Below are positions 1-8,521 of a stretch of DNA of 64,000 nt, in pieces (positions within the stretch are counted from its first letter, which is position 1; each line of letters starts with the position of its first letter). Both the position numbers and the translations under genes were made by a program. Under the pieces are notes generated by a model. It saw nothing but the letters and a program-made list of their open reading frames with translations. It was not told the DNA's origin and ran no database searches. Location of the stretch: assembly GCF_012927345.1 (NCBI RefSeq), contig NZ_JABBGJ010000026.1, forward strand, positions 62,001 through 126,000. Reading direction: 5' to 3'. Source of the stretch: Paraburkholderia polaris. GTDB lineage: Bacteria; Pseudomonadota; Gammaproteobacteria; Burkholderiales; Burkholderiaceae.

Positions 1-2
1 TG

Positions 3-287
3 TCGGACCCTGCCACCGCGCACGGTATCTGCGAGGACTACCGCGCGAGCCTCACGATCGATCTCGATCATGACCGTGCCTCGCTCGCTGAAGGGCAGAA
101 GATCGAGTCCGATTTCCTGGCGTTGTGGGGCGCACAAGGCGTGATCGAACAATGCTTCGAGCCGCTCGCCGAATGGCGCCAGTGGTCGGCGCACGTGAGC
201 GGCGAAGCGCTGCCTTGCGGTCACTACATTCCGGAAGAAGTGCCCGAACTTCTGCTTGAACGCGTCCTGCCGTTTTTGCATTCCTAG
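3..287 (+). CDS. Haloacetate dehalogenase-like alpha/beta hydrolase, C-terminal part
   Basis: The gene is cut by the window edge; only the last 94 codons are visible, in the frame that starts at base 3. The segment HGICEDYRAS followed by IDLDHDRA resembles the cap-to-core part of fluoroacetate/haloacetate dehalogenases. The later CGHYIPEE stretch is where alpha/beta hydrolases carry the catalytic histidine, close to the C-terminus. Such enzymes hydrolyse the carbon-halogen bond of short haloacids, but related epoxide or ester hydrolases share this layout and the nucleophile region lies outside the window. It ends 17 bp before the leuC-like gene on the same strand, so the three genes probably form one operon. 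Confidence 0.6.
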   Translation, partial: SDPATAHGICEDYRASLTIDLDHDRASLAEGQKIESDFLALWGAQGVIEQCFEPLAEWRQWSAHVSGEALPCGHYIPEEVPELLLERVLPFLHS

Positions 288-304
288 CCGCCGTCGATAT
301 CGCC

Positions 305-1723
305 ATGTCCAAACTCACCCTTTACGAAAAACTCGTCGATTCCCACGTCGTCACCCGCATCGATGCGCAAAACGTGCTGCTGTATGTCGATCTGCATCTG
401 ATGAATGAATACACCAGCCCCCAGGCGTTCAGCGCGCTCGCGGCGAAAGCGCGGCCCGTGCGTCGTCCGCGGCAGCAACTGGCGGTGGTCAGCCACATCA
501 TTCCGACGCATGCGGAATCGCCGCGTGTGATTCGCGATGCCGCTTCGCTGTTGCAGGCGAATAATCTCGCGCGCAACTGCGAGCAGGCGGGGATCGAACT
601 GCATGCGGCGAACGATCCGCTGCAAGGGATCGAACATATCGTTGCGCCGGAGCGTGGCTTGATTCGCCCCGGCATGGTCGTGCTGTGCGGCGACAGTCAC
701 ACGACCACGTATGGCGCGCTCGGCGCATTGGGTTTCGGTATCGGCACTTCAGAGGTCGAGCATGTGCTCGCCACGCAAACGCTGGTCTATCGCGTCGCGC
801 AAACCATGCGCATCACGATCGACGGGGCATTGCCCTACGGCACATCGTCAAAGGATGTGATCCTGTGGATCATCAGCCGTATCGGTGCCCAGGGTGCGCG
901 TGGTTATGCGGTGGAGTTCGCAGGCTCGACGATCGCCTCGCTGTCCGCGGAAGCACGCATGACGTTATGCAACATGACCGTCGAAGCCGGCGCACGAGCG
1001 GCGTTGATTGCACCTGACGCGACCACGTTCGACTACGTCCGCGCGCACGCCAAATCACTTGACGATGCCGCGTGGGCTGCTGCAATGAGCGACTGGCGTG
1101 AACTGAAATCGGACGCCGGCGCTGCCTTCAATGTCGAACATCATTTCGATGCGCACAATATCGCGCCGTTTGTCACATGGGGCACGAGTCCCGATCAGGC
1201 GATTGCGGTCGATCAGCGCATTCCCGGTGCTGCTGCGCAAAAGACGCCTGAGGCCGCCGCTGCACTGCGGCGCGCACTCGACTATATCGGGCTCGATGCG
1301 GACCAGCCGATTGCGGGCACGCCGATCGATCGCGTGTTCATCGGCTCGTGCACCAATGGACGTATCGAAGATTTGCGTGTGGTCGCTGCAATTGTGCGAG
1401 GGCGCCACGTCGCGCAAGGCGTGCGCGCAATGGTCGTGCCAGGCTCGGGCAGTGTGCGCCGCCAGGCGGAGGCGGAGGGCATCGCAGCGCTGCTGCGCGA
1501 TGCGGGTTTTGAATGGCGCGAGCCGGGCTGTTCAATGTGTCTCGCGATGAACGACGATTTTCTCGCAGTAGGCGAGCGTTGCGCATCCACGACCAACCGT
1601 AACTTCGAAGGACGTCAGGGGCGCGGCGGCCGCACGCATCTGATGAGCCCCGCGATGGCCGCGGCCGCTGCACTAACCGGGCGCATCACCGACGTCCGCA
1701 CGCTGGAGACGCAACCATGCTAA
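305..1723 (+). CDS. leuC: 3-isopropylmalate dehydratase-type large subunit (LeuC paralogue)
   Basis: A 472-residue aconitase-superfamily protein of normal LeuC length. The three cysteines expected to bind the 4Fe-4S cluster are C349 (in FIGSCTNGR) and C409/C412 (in EPGCSMCLAMN). The GDSHTTTYGALGALGFGIG stretch near residue 130 is also typical. With LeuD it should isomerise 2-isopropylmalate to 3-isopropylmalate or hydrate a similar 2-alkylmalate. The context is unusual for the biosynthetic copy: there is no leuB after leuD, the gene follows a hydrolase, and leuA lies 46 kb away. It may therefore be a second, catabolic leuCD acting on another substrate such as a methylmalate. Family assignment is firm; substrate is open. 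Confidence 0.85.
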   Translation: MSKLTLYEKLVDSHVVTRIDAQNVLLYVDLHLMNEYTSPQAFSALAAKARPVRRPRQQLAVVSHIIPTHAESPRVIRDAASLLQANNLARNCEQAGIELHAANDPLQGIEHIVAPERGLIRPGMVVLCGDSHTTTYGALGALGFGIGTSEVEHVLATQTLVYRVAQTMRITIDGALPYGTSSKDVILWIISRIGAQGARGYAVEFAGSTIASLSAEARMTLCNMTVEAGARAALIAPDATTFDYVRAHAKSLDDAAWAAAMSDWRELKSDAGAAFNVEHHFDAHNIAPFVTWGTSPDQAIAVDQRIPGAAAQKTPEAAAALRRALDYIGLDADQPIAGTPIDRVFIGSCTNGRIEDLRVVAAIVRGRHVAQGVRAMVVPGSGSVRRQAEAEGIAALLRDAGFEWREPGCSMCLAMNDDFLAVGERCASTTNRNFEGRQGRGGRTHLMSPAMAAAAALTGRITDVRTLETQPC

Positions 1724-2337
1724 CGAAAAAACTCACTGATATCGACGGGATTGCCGCGCCATTGCCGATTGAAAACCTCGACACCGATCAGATCATGCCG
1801 AAGCAGTTTCTTCGCATCATCGACAAGGCCGGGCTGAGTGAGGGCTTGCTTTACGACTTGCGTTTCGACGCAGAAGGGGAGCCGCGCCCGGATTGCGTGC
1901 TGAATCAGGCGGCGTATCGCGGCGCGCGCATTCTGATCGGCGGCTCGAATTTCGGCTGCGGCTCGAGTCGTGAGCATGCCGTGTGGGGGCTTCAGCAATT
2001 CGGTTTTGACGCCGTGATCGCGCCGAGTTTCGCGGAGATTTTCTATTCGAACGCGATGAACAACCGCTTGCTGCTGGTGCAGCTGGAACGCGAAGCAGTC
2101 GACATCCTGCTGCATGACGCGACGGCACAACCGGATGCGCGGCTGCATATCGATATCGAACAGCAAACGGTGACGGCCGCCACTGGCCGCGTGTTCACGT
2201 TCCCGCTCGGTGCGCGTCACAAACAGATGGTGATCGAAGGCATGGATACCATCGACCTCACGCTTGCTTCACTGCACGACATCGAGGCGTTCGAGCGAGC
2301 CCATTTCCAACGGCATAGCTGGGCCGCCGTACTGTAA
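1717..2337 (+). CDS. leuD: 3-isopropylmalate dehydratase-type small subunit (LeuD)
   Basis: A 206-residue protein whose start overlaps the end of the leuC-like gene by 7 bp, a sign of translational coupling. The N-terminal half has the swivelling-domain signature ENLDTDQIMPKQFL and the glycine-rich GGSNFGCGSSREHAVW segment that contacts the substrate in the aconitase family. It forms a heterodimer with the large subunit in the cytoplasm and determines substrate choice. Length agrees with LeuD. No leuB follows. A perfect hairpin lies 6 bp after the stop, and the next gene is convergent, so the operon ends here. Confidence 0.87.
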   Translation: MLTKKLTDIDGIAAPLPIENLDTDQIMPKQFLRIIDKAGLSEGLLYDLRFDAEGEPRPDCVLNQAAYRGARILIGGSNFGCGSSREHAVWGLQQFGFDAVIAPSFAEIFYSNAMNNRLLLVQLEREAVDILLHDATAQPDARLHIDIEQQTVTAATGRVFTFPLGARHKQMVIEGMDTIDLTLASLHDIEAFERAHFQRHSWAAVL

Positions 2338-2342
2338 ATCCT

Positions 2343-2363
2343 CTGGCGGCACTGCGCCGCCAG
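2343..2363 (+). terminator. Hairpin after leuD, possible terminator
   Basis: CTGGCGGC and GCCGCCAG form a perfect 8-bp stem around ACTGC, 6 bp after the leuD stop and between convergent genes. There is no T-tract on either side, so it may be a Rho-assisted or mRNA-stabilising hairpin rather than a standard intrinsic terminator. Confidence 0.35.
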
Positions 2364-2480
2364 TCGACTGAAACGTGCGTAACGGATTCCCCGGCAGAAG
2401 GGAAGGGACGTACGGTTGCTACGGAGGAGGGCGCGGCCGTGGGCCGCTTGCCCGAACGTGAAGCGCAGCGCTCGATCTGA

Positions 2481-3317
2481 CTACGCCGCTGTGATTGCCT
2501 CATGCCCATGCACCAGCGACAACAACCCGCGGCGCGAGCTCACGCCAAGCTTCGCAAACGCGCGCTTCGCGTAAGTTTCGACCGTCGATTCCTTCACACC
2601 CATTGCCTCTGCTATTGACAGTGTCGTCATGCCCTTGACGAAGGATGAACACACGCTGGCCTCCCGCGACGAAAGCAGGATCGCGTGGCGCGTCAGATAC
2701 GCCTGGAGCACATCCGCGGGCGCAATCCTGTTGACGTTGTCGTCGAGCGGCACGCCGACCATGCGCGTATGCAGCTCTGCCAGCGGCAACAGCACCTGGC
2801 CGAGATGCTTGAGCACGCTCAACTCATAGAGCGAGAACGCCGGCAAACGCAGTGCGCGGCACGCGGACAGCGAATAGGCAATGCCGTTGGACGGGCGCAC
2901 CACTATGCACTCGTCGTGAATATTCGCTACGTCGTAGATCAGGCAGCGCAGCTCGGTATCTTTGATGGCCTGCGCGGACAAATGAATCAGATCGACCTCC
3001 TGGGTATCCGCAATCCAGTCGTTAAGCGGATCGCGGTCCACGAACTTGCCGAAGTACTTCTCCATGGTCCGCTGCAAGTGTTCGTGGTTGGGCGCATAGC
3101 TGCCGATCCACTCGATGCGCCGGGGGCGCGTGTCCCGCGGCGTGACGCGCGCCCGTTGCAGATGCAACGAATCGCAATCGACGAATTGCTTCACGCAATC
3201 GAATAGTTGGCCCAGAAATCGCGACGAGCCGGCCGAATCGACCACCGGACCCAAGGCGTTCGACAGCGCGGCCAATTGCCCGACAGACAGCGGTGTGGTG
3301 GAGGCAGAAGCGTTCAT
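2481..3317 (-). CDS. LuxR-family transcriptional regulator
   Basis: A protein of 278 residues if it starts at the ATG at 3317; the frame stays open 41 codons further up. The C-terminal 60 residues are a GerE/LuxR helix-turn-helix: LSSREASVCSSFVKG, then MGVKESTVETYAKRAFAKLGV. The N-terminal 200 residues match no sensor domain that I recognise and carry no response-regulator phosphoacceptor motif. The gene is divergent from the binding-protein/outer-membrane/amidohydrolase genes, with about 240 bp between the starts, so it is their likely regulator. Several inverted repeats in that gap are candidate sites. The start codon is uncertain. Confidence 0.8.
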   Translation of the reverse strand: MNASASTTPLSVGQLAALSNALGPVVDSAGSSRFLGQLFDCVKQFVDCDSLHLQRARVTPRDTRPRRIEWIGSYAPNHEHLQRTMEKYFGKFVDRDPLNDWIADTQEVDLIHLSAQAIKDTELRCLIYDVANIHDECIVVRPSNGIAYSLSACRALRLPAFSLYELSVLKHLGQVLLPLAELHTRMVGVPLDDNVNRIAPADVLQAYLTRHAILLSSREASVCSSFVKGMTTLSIAEAMGVKESTVETYAKRAFAKLGVSSRRGLLSLVHGHEAITAA

Positions 3318-3353
3318 GAGCTGATAATTTCGGCGGAGGGTCGCGGCAGACTC

Positions 3354-3482
3354 CACTGATAACACGAAAAAATCAGTGCGCCCACTGCGGCTTACCCATC
3401 CATCTGAATGGTCCAAACGCCTGGACGCTGAAAAACCCAAGGCGGGACGTTTATATCCCGCTTGTCCCCCCTCAGTCGGGAC
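3354..3482. promoter_or_regulatory. Divergent control region with inverted repeats
   Basis: Between luxR and the binding-protein gene there is an inverted repeat CACTGAT-N11-ATCAGTG (3354-3378), then GCGGGA-N8-TCCCGC (3442-3461), then GTCCC-N9-GGGAC (3464-3482). The last two put four GGGA/TCCC half-sites within 41 bp, just upstream of the rightward gene. They are candidate LuxR-regulator operators. Which one is used cannot be told from the sequence. Confidence 0.4.
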
Positions 3483-3554
3483 AGACGGCGCAATTTCGCC
3501 TCCTTAGACTCTGCCCATCGTTGCATCATCATGAACCGGGGATGGAGGTCGAGG

Positions 3555-4664
3555 ATGGAAATCAGCGGGTGGAGTAAAAGACTGGCGCGGCCGATGCGGG
3601 CGTTATCGGCATGTTTGCTGACCGCGGCGGCGCATGCGGACCCGGCGGTCGTGAACGTCTACAACTGGGGCAATTCGATCGGCAAGGATACGGTCGCCAA
3701 CTTCGAGAAGGCGACCGGCATCCACGTGGTGTATCAGGAGTTCGACAGCAATGAGACCTTGCAGGCCAAATTGCTCTCCGGCAGCTCCGGCTACGACGTG
3801 GTGGTGCCGTCGGACGCGTTCTGGGCGAAACAGTTGGCCGCCGGCATCTACCAGCCGCTCGACAAAACCAAACTGCCCAACTACGCACTGCTCGACCCCA
3901 AGCTGATGGCGCTGCTCGCCGCCGATGATCCGGGGCATCAATACGGCGTGCCATGGAGTTGGGGCACGGACGGTTTCGGCATCAACGTCGAGAAGGTGCA
4001 AGCGGCGCTCGGCAAGGACGCCAGGCTCGACGGCCTCGATCTGCTATTTGATCCGAAGAACGCGGCAAAACTCAAAAGCTGCGGCATTTCGTTGATCGAT
4101 TCGCCGCGCGACGTGTTCGGCAGCGTGCTGCTGTATATGAAGCGCGATCCGAATAGCGCCAATCCCAAGGACTACCAGGATGCGATGACGGTGTTGAAGA
4201 GTATTCGCCCGTATATCGCGCAGTTCAGCACTGGCAGCTATATCGGTGATCTGGCGAACGGCGATATCTGTCTCGCGCTCGGCTGGTCGGGCGATGTGAA
4301 TACGGCGCGAATCTCAGCACTGGATGCACATCGCGCCTATCACGTCAAATACATTCTGCCGAACGAAGGCGGTCCGATCTGGTTCGACGTGATGGCTGTG
4401 CCGAAAGATGCGCCGCATCCTGATGCCGCGCTGAAATGGGTCAACTTCGTGCTGTCCGAGAAGGAGAGCGCGAACCTGACTAACGACACGTCATATCCCA
4501 GCGCCGTCGCAAGCGCGTCGAAACTGGTGCATGCGGATGTGCTGGCCGATCCCGCGGTGTTCCCGCCACCGGCCGACTTCAACAAGCTGTTCGCGGTCAA
4601 GCCGTTGCCGACCGAGATCAACCGGCTCGTGACGCGTCTATGGCAACAGTACAAGACGGACTAG
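3555..4664 (+). CDS. Periplasmic polyamine-type (PotD/PotF) substrate-binding protein
   Basis: A 369-residue protein from the ATG at 3555, which has GGAGG six bases upstream; the frame is open further up to 3462. After an N-terminal export signal, cleaved near AAAHADP, the mature part begins VVNVYNWGNSIG. This is the usual opening of spermidine/putrescine-binding proteins, followed by YDVVVPSDAFW and GTDGFGIN. Length equals PotF (about 370). PotF-type proteins deliver polyamines to an ABC permease, but no permease or ATPase gene lies nearby. The neighbours are instead an outer-membrane barrel and an amidohydrolase, so the true ligand may be another cationic or amide-bearing compound. Regulation by the divergent LuxR gene is likely. 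Confidence 0.82.
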   Translation: MEISGWSKRLARPMRALSACLLTAAAHADPAVVNVYNWGNSIGKDTVANFEKATGIHVVYQEFDSNETLQAKLLSGSSGYDVVVPSDAFWAKQLAAGIYQPLDKTKLPNYALLDPKLMALLAADDPGHQYGVPWSWGTDGFGINVEKVQAALGKDARLDGLDLLFDPKNAAKLKSCGISLIDSPRDVFGSVLLYMKRDPNSANPKDYQDAMTVLKSIRPYIAQFSTGSYIGDLANGDICLALGWSGDVNTARISALDAHRAYHVKYILPNEGGPIWFDVMAVPKDAPHPDAALKWVNFVLSEKESANLTNDTSYPSAVASASKLVHADVLADPAVFPPPADFNKLFAVKPLPTEINRLVTRLWQQYKTD

Positions 4665-4830
4665 TGGCCTGAACGGGTTATCTAACGAAGCTGCGCAACT
4701 GGGTGACATCACTGCCCTCGCGACGTAACTGAGTTCCGCAGCTACCACACGCTCATACAACAAGCAGGCTTTCCGCCGCCGCCTCTCGCGACGCGGTGCG
4801 GATCAACGCGTCCATTCGACGTCTTCCATC

Positions 4831-6384
4831 ATGAAACTGAAAGTCATAGTTCTGGTGAGCGCACTCGCGTTCCAGCTGACTGCGCTTGCTGCACAGACGG
4901 ATGCCGTCGCGCGTCCGTCTGTTGCCGCGCAACTCGACGCATTGCAGGCGCAAATCACGTCGCTGCAAGCGGAGATTCATAGCTTGCAGGCTCAGGCCAA
5001 GGTTAAGGCCGCGCCGCAGACTGCGGCGGCGGCATCACCGGCGTCGGCCACAGCGTCTGCTTCCGCGGAGGACTCCGCAGCATTAGCGCGCGATTTCCAG
5101 TCGATGCATGAACAGGTCAACAATCTCACGCTGAAAACGGACTCGCTCGAAGATGCGGCCACCACCGGCCCGCTCGCCGGCCTGAGCGTGACCGGCTATA
5201 TCGATCCGTTGTACCTGTACAACCGCGCGCAGCATTCAGGCGGCTTCCAGTTCCTGAATCACGACCCGGGCGTGTACGACTACTTCGAAAGCCAGATTGG
5301 CGATGTCTACCTCGACATCAAGAAGACTTTCGGCGTCGGCCCGCTCGCGCCGGCGGCGGAGATCGTGATCCAACCGAATCGCGGCGTGGGTTCGACCTTG
5401 ACCAACGGTCACGGCAGCGTCGGCAACAATATCCTGACGCAAGCCGACGTGACGGTGCCATTGAATTCGCTGACGACCTTCACGGCGGGCCTGTTGCAAA
5501 GTCCGATCGGCTACGAGCCGCTGCCGTCGAATCAGATGCTGACTCTGACGCACAACCTGCTGTACGACTTCAGCGAGCCAGCTGGCATGGTCGGCATTGG
5601 CCTGAAGGGCAACAACGCGATCTTCACGCACTTCTGGCAGGTGTACCTCGCGAACGAACAGTTGCGCACGGCGGGGGCGATCGTCAACGGCCCCAACGAC
5701 ACCTCGCAGAGCAACTGGGTGCCGTCGCTCTCCGCGCGCTTCGACGATGCACTGTCGACCGCGCTCGACATTGGCGTGGCCGGCATGATCGGCCGCTCAA
5801 CGCTGTTCTCGCCGTGCGCGAATCCGGGCGGCTATGGTTACCAATGTAATGCGTCGACCCCGTTCGGCATGATGCGCTACGTCGAAACCGATCTGACCTA
5901 CACGCGCGACAAGCTGCAACTGAACGCGCAGCTCGACTACGGCGAACAGCAGAAGGGCGCTTACGACGGCGGCACCGCGCGCTGGTACGGCATTTCGCTG
6001 CAGGGCCACAAGAAGTGGACCTCCACATGGCTCGGCCACATGGGTGCGACGCTGCGTTTCGACTACCTGAACGACACTGCCAATGGCGGCGGTGCGCCGA
6101 ATATTCTGTACGGGCTTTCCGGCGGCAATCCTTCGGTGAATGCGACGAGCGGATTCGGCATCGATCCCGCGTGCTTCTCCGCGTCGACGCGCAATGGCAC
6201 CGAGTGCAAGGGTGCGACGCACTACGACATCACGGCCGATCTGCTGTTCTTTCCGACCCAGCAGATCACGGTCAAGTTCGAGTACCGGCACGACCAGGCC
6301 AACCATCCGGTGTTCCTGATGAACGACGGCACCTACTCACGCGCCAACGACATTCTGGCGACCCAGTTTATCTATTCATTCTGA
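4831..6384 (+). CDS. Outer-membrane beta-barrel protein with N-terminal coiled coil (DUF3138-like)
   Basis: A 517-residue protein with a signal peptide (cleavage near residue 21, LALAAQT in the region). It has a Gln/Ala/Leu-rich coiled-coil segment at about residues 30-60, an Ala/Ser-rich linker, and then a long C-terminal domain with alternating hydrophobic residues that ends in Phe (TQFIYSF), typical of outer-membrane barrels. This layout matches the DUF3138 group of betaproteobacterial porin-like proteins as I remember it; I cannot confirm that by search. It lies between the binding protein and an amidohydrolase (8 bp to the next start), so it probably admits the substrate of this pathway into the periplasm. 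Confidence 0.7.
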   Translation: MKLKVIVLVSALAFQLTALAAQTDAVARPSVAAQLDALQAQITSLQAEIHSLQAQAKVKAAPQTAAAASPASATASASAEDSAALARDFQSMHEQVNNLTLKTDSLEDAATTGPLAGLSVTGYIDPLYLYNRAQHSGGFQFLNHDPGVYDYFESQIGDVYLDIKKTFGVGPLAPAAEIVIQPNRGVGSTLTNGHGSVGNNILTQADVTVPLNSLTTFTAGLLQSPIGYEPLPSNQMLTLTHNLLYDFSEPAGMVGIGLKGNNAIFTHFWQVYLANEQLRTAGAIVNGPNDTSQSNWVPSLSARFDDALSTALDIGVAGMIGRSTLFSPCANPGGYGYQCNASTPFGMMRYVETDLTYTRDKLQLNAQLDYGEQQKGAYDGGTARWYGISLQGHKKWTSTWLGHMGATLRFDYLNDTANGGGAPNILYGLSGGNPSVNATSGFGIDPACFSASTRNGTECKGATHYDITADLLFFPTQQITVKFEYRHDQANHPVFLMNDGTYSRANDILATQFIYSF

Positions 6385-6392
6385 CGACTACC

Positions 6393-8042
6393 ATGACTAA
6401 CTTTTCACACGACGCCGCTCGCGACGCGCTGCGCTACCGCAACTGCATCTTCGTCAATGGTGCGATCTACACTGGCGGCGCGACGCCGGCTTTCGCAGAG
6501 TGTCTCGCCGTGCGCGACGGTATGATCGCTTACGTCGGCAGCCGCGCTGGCTTGCCGGAAACGCTTCGCAAGACTGAAGAAATCGATTTGCGTGGCCGCA
6601 TGATCGTGCCGGGCTTTACGGATTCGCACGCGCATCCTGTCGAAGGATTCCAACTGACGTGTGACCGCGACCTCGGCGACGCGCATTCATTCGACGCCAT
6701 CGCCCACCAGGTTCGCGAATGTGCCGCCTTGCATCCGGAGCGCAGCTGGGTGATGGCCGGCAACGTCGCGCTTGAAGCGCTCGGCGCGCAACTCAACCGC
6801 ACGGCGCTCGACACGATGGTGAGTGAGCGTCCGCTGCTGCTGATTGGCCACGACGTGCATTCCGGCTGCCTGAACACTGCCGCATTGCGCGCCCTCGGCG
6901 TGAGCGCCACGACACCGGACCCCGAGGGCGGCATCTACGAACGCGACGAACGTGGCGAACCCACGGGCGTCGTGCATGAAGCCGCGCTATACGGACTGTT
7001 CCGCCATCTCCCGCAAATGGGCGCGGACGAATCCGCACGGGCCTTCCAGAAGGCGCAGCGCCAGGCCCATGAAAACGGCATCACGGGATGGTTCGAAGCG
7101 ATGGTGGGGCAACGCCTCGTCGATGCGTACGTGCGTGCACGAGACAGTGGCGAATTGAAGGCGAACGTGAGCTTGGGGTTGCTGGTATCGCCGAACATGT
7201 CGCTTGCGCCGCAGATTACCAAGCTGATCGATTGGCGCCACCAGTACGACGGCGGCCGGGTACGCTTGCACACCGCCAAGATCTTTATCGACGGCGTACT
7301 CGAGAGCCACACGGGCGCATTGTTAAGCAACTACGAAGACGCCGACCACAACGGCGCTGCGCATTGGGATCCCGCGCAACTGCGCGAGGCGGTATTTGCC
7401 GCCGACGCTGCGGGCTTCGACCTGCACTTCCACACGATTGGCGACCGCGCGGTGCGCATGGCATTGGACGCACTTGAAGCGCTGAACCACGAACGCGGCC
7501 ACCGCGACCGCCGCGCGCAACTCGCGCATGTGCAGTTGATCGACCCAGAGGACATCCCGCGTTTCGCGCAGACTGGCGCCATCGCATCGATCCAGGCCGT
7601 CTGGGGCAGCATCGCACCGGATCTGCAGGCGCTGTACACGCAATTGCTTGGCGAACGCCGGATGAGCCGCCACTACGCGTTCGGCGACTTGCATCATCAC
7701 GGGGCGATGTTATCCGGCGGCTCCGACTGGCCGGTCTCGACACAAAACCCGTTGGTGGCCATGGAAACCGCGTTACGCCGCGCGAGGCCGGGAGTCATTG
7801 ACGGCACGCCATTCCTTCCAGAGCAAAGCGTCGACCTCGCGACGATGATGCAGGCCTACACGCACAACTCCGCGTACAGCTTGCGCTTCGACGACCGGGC
7901 GGGCCAACTGAGCACCGGCCGACAGGCGTCCTTGGCGGTCTTGAGTGACGACATACGTGAAGTAGAGCCGCATCGAATAGCGGAAGTAGCGACGCTGATG
8001 ACGATGTTTGAGGGCGAAGCGGTCTACGGCAAGCTCGATTAA
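6393..8042 (+). CDS. YtcJ-like metal-dependent amidohydrolase
   Basis: A 549-residue amidohydrolase from the ATG at 6393; an open frame continues upstream inside the preceding gene. The metal-binding HxH pair is in GFTDSHAHPVEG, a second conserved block is KIFIDGVLESHTGALL, a histidine lies in HFHTIGDRAV, and the final aspartate is in GSDWPVSTQNPL. These are the marks of the amidohydrolase_3 (YtcJ) group, cytoplasmic hydrolases of amides or N-formyl compounds. The gene starts 8 bp after the barrel protein and is the last of the three-gene unit. Its actual substrate is unknown; the unit suggests import and hydrolysis of a cationic amide. Confidence 0.82.
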   Translation: MTNFSHDAARDALRYRNCIFVNGAIYTGGATPAFAECLAVRDGMIAYVGSRAGLPETLRKTEEIDLRGRMIVPGFTDSHAHPVEGFQLTCDRDLGDAHSFDAIAHQVRECAALHPERSWVMAGNVALEALGAQLNRTALDTMVSERPLLLIGHDVHSGCLNTAALRALGVSATTPDPEGGIYERDERGEPTGVVHEAALYGLFRHLPQMGADESARAFQKAQRQAHENGITGWFEAMVGQRLVDAYVRARDSGELKANVSLGLLVSPNMSLAPQITKLIDWRHQYDGGRVRLHTAKIFIDGVLESHTGALLSNYEDADHNGAAHWDPAQLREAVFAADAAGFDLHFHTIGDRAVRMALDALEALNHERGHRDRRAQLAHVQLIDPEDIPRFAQTGAIASIQAVWGSIAPDLQALYTQLLGERRMSRHYAFGDLHHHGAMLSGGSDWPVSTQNPLVAMETALRRARPGVIDGTPFLPEQSVDLATMMQAYTHNSAYSLRFDDRAGQLSTGRQASLAVLSDDIREVEPHRIAEVATLMTMFEGEAVYGKLD

Positions 8043-8057
8043 TTGAGCTTGGCTCAA
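8043..8057. promoter_or_regulatory. Perfect palindrome TTGAGC-TTG-GCTCAA
   Basis: A 15-bp perfect inverted repeat directly after the amidohydrolase stop codon. A close relative stands at 8472-8486, just before the acyl-CoA ligase gene (13 of 15 bases match when one copy is reversed). The pair suggests binding sites for one dimeric regulator. It could also fold as a short hairpin in the amidohydrolase mRNA. Confidence 0.35.
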
Positions 8058-8121
8058 AAAAGCTTGGGAAAACGGAGAATTACCCACCTTGTTTACCGTG
8101 CCCACTGCGCCGACGCACCCT

Positions 8122-8382
8122 ACTGGTTTCCGTGGCATACCCATCCGCGACGCACGCAGTGCGGAGTGGGAGCTGACGAGTCCTTTGTCACTAACGCCTG
8201 AAGGTGAGAGGACACAGATTCCACGGGGCCACTACCTCTTGCAGGCAAGGGTGCCCACTTAGAATTAGCGGTTTGAGCCGCTTTCTTTGCTTACTTTCTT
8301 TGCGGCGGCAAAGAAAGTAAGTGCCTGCCCCGCACAGGGGCGAACACTAATAGACCACTAACAAAACAAGGAAAGGCCAAAG
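8122..8382 (+). repeat. Long intergenic repeat, copy 1, with 14-bp hairpin core
   Basis: This 261-bp segment recurs at 47550-47811 in the same orientation. Both copies share the blocks ACTGGTTT, CTTTGTCACT, ACACAGATTCCA, CCCACTTAG, GGTTTGAGCCGCTTTC, GTGCCTGCCCCGCACAGGGG and TAATAGACCACTAACAA. The core is a perfect hairpin at 8290-8321 (14-bp stem, loop GGCG). A second small hairpin, GCCCC-GCACA-GGGGC, is at 8327-8341. There is no open reading frame. Similar sequences are, as far as I recall, scattered in Burkholderia-group genomes. Confidence 0.8.
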
Positions 8383-8521
8383 CCACAAGCAAACAGACAA
8401 AAAGCGCGACGCAGTCAAACACCAAAAAAAAACCAAACCAAACCCAAACTCCCCCCACACGCCCCAAAACCTTGAGCTAAACTCAAAAAATGCAAAAAAA
8501 GCATCAAGTAACGGAGCCCCA
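8383..8521. other. A/C-rich gap between repeat and ligase gene
   Basis: After the repeat comes about 90 bp of low-complexity A/C-rich sequence, then the second TTGAG palindrome. I see no gene, and no clear sigma-70 promoter. Confidence 0.5.
8472..8486. promoter_or_regulatory. Palindrome TTGAGCTAAACTCAA before the ligase gene
   Basis: A 15-bp near-perfect inverted repeat (arms TTGAG/CTCAA) 35 bp upstream of the acyl-CoA ligase start, related to the perfect palindrome at 8043-8057. The position suits an operator for the ligase gene. Confidence 0.4.

Noticed and set aside
6015..6392. N-terminal extension of the amidohydrolase inside the outer-membrane gene
   Set aside because: The extension is Arg/His-rich and overlaps a convincing barrel C-terminus; the ATG at 6393 fits the family start.
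8383..8470. A/C-rich tract considered as a phase-variable repeat
   Set aside because: No constant unit length; it is only biased composition.
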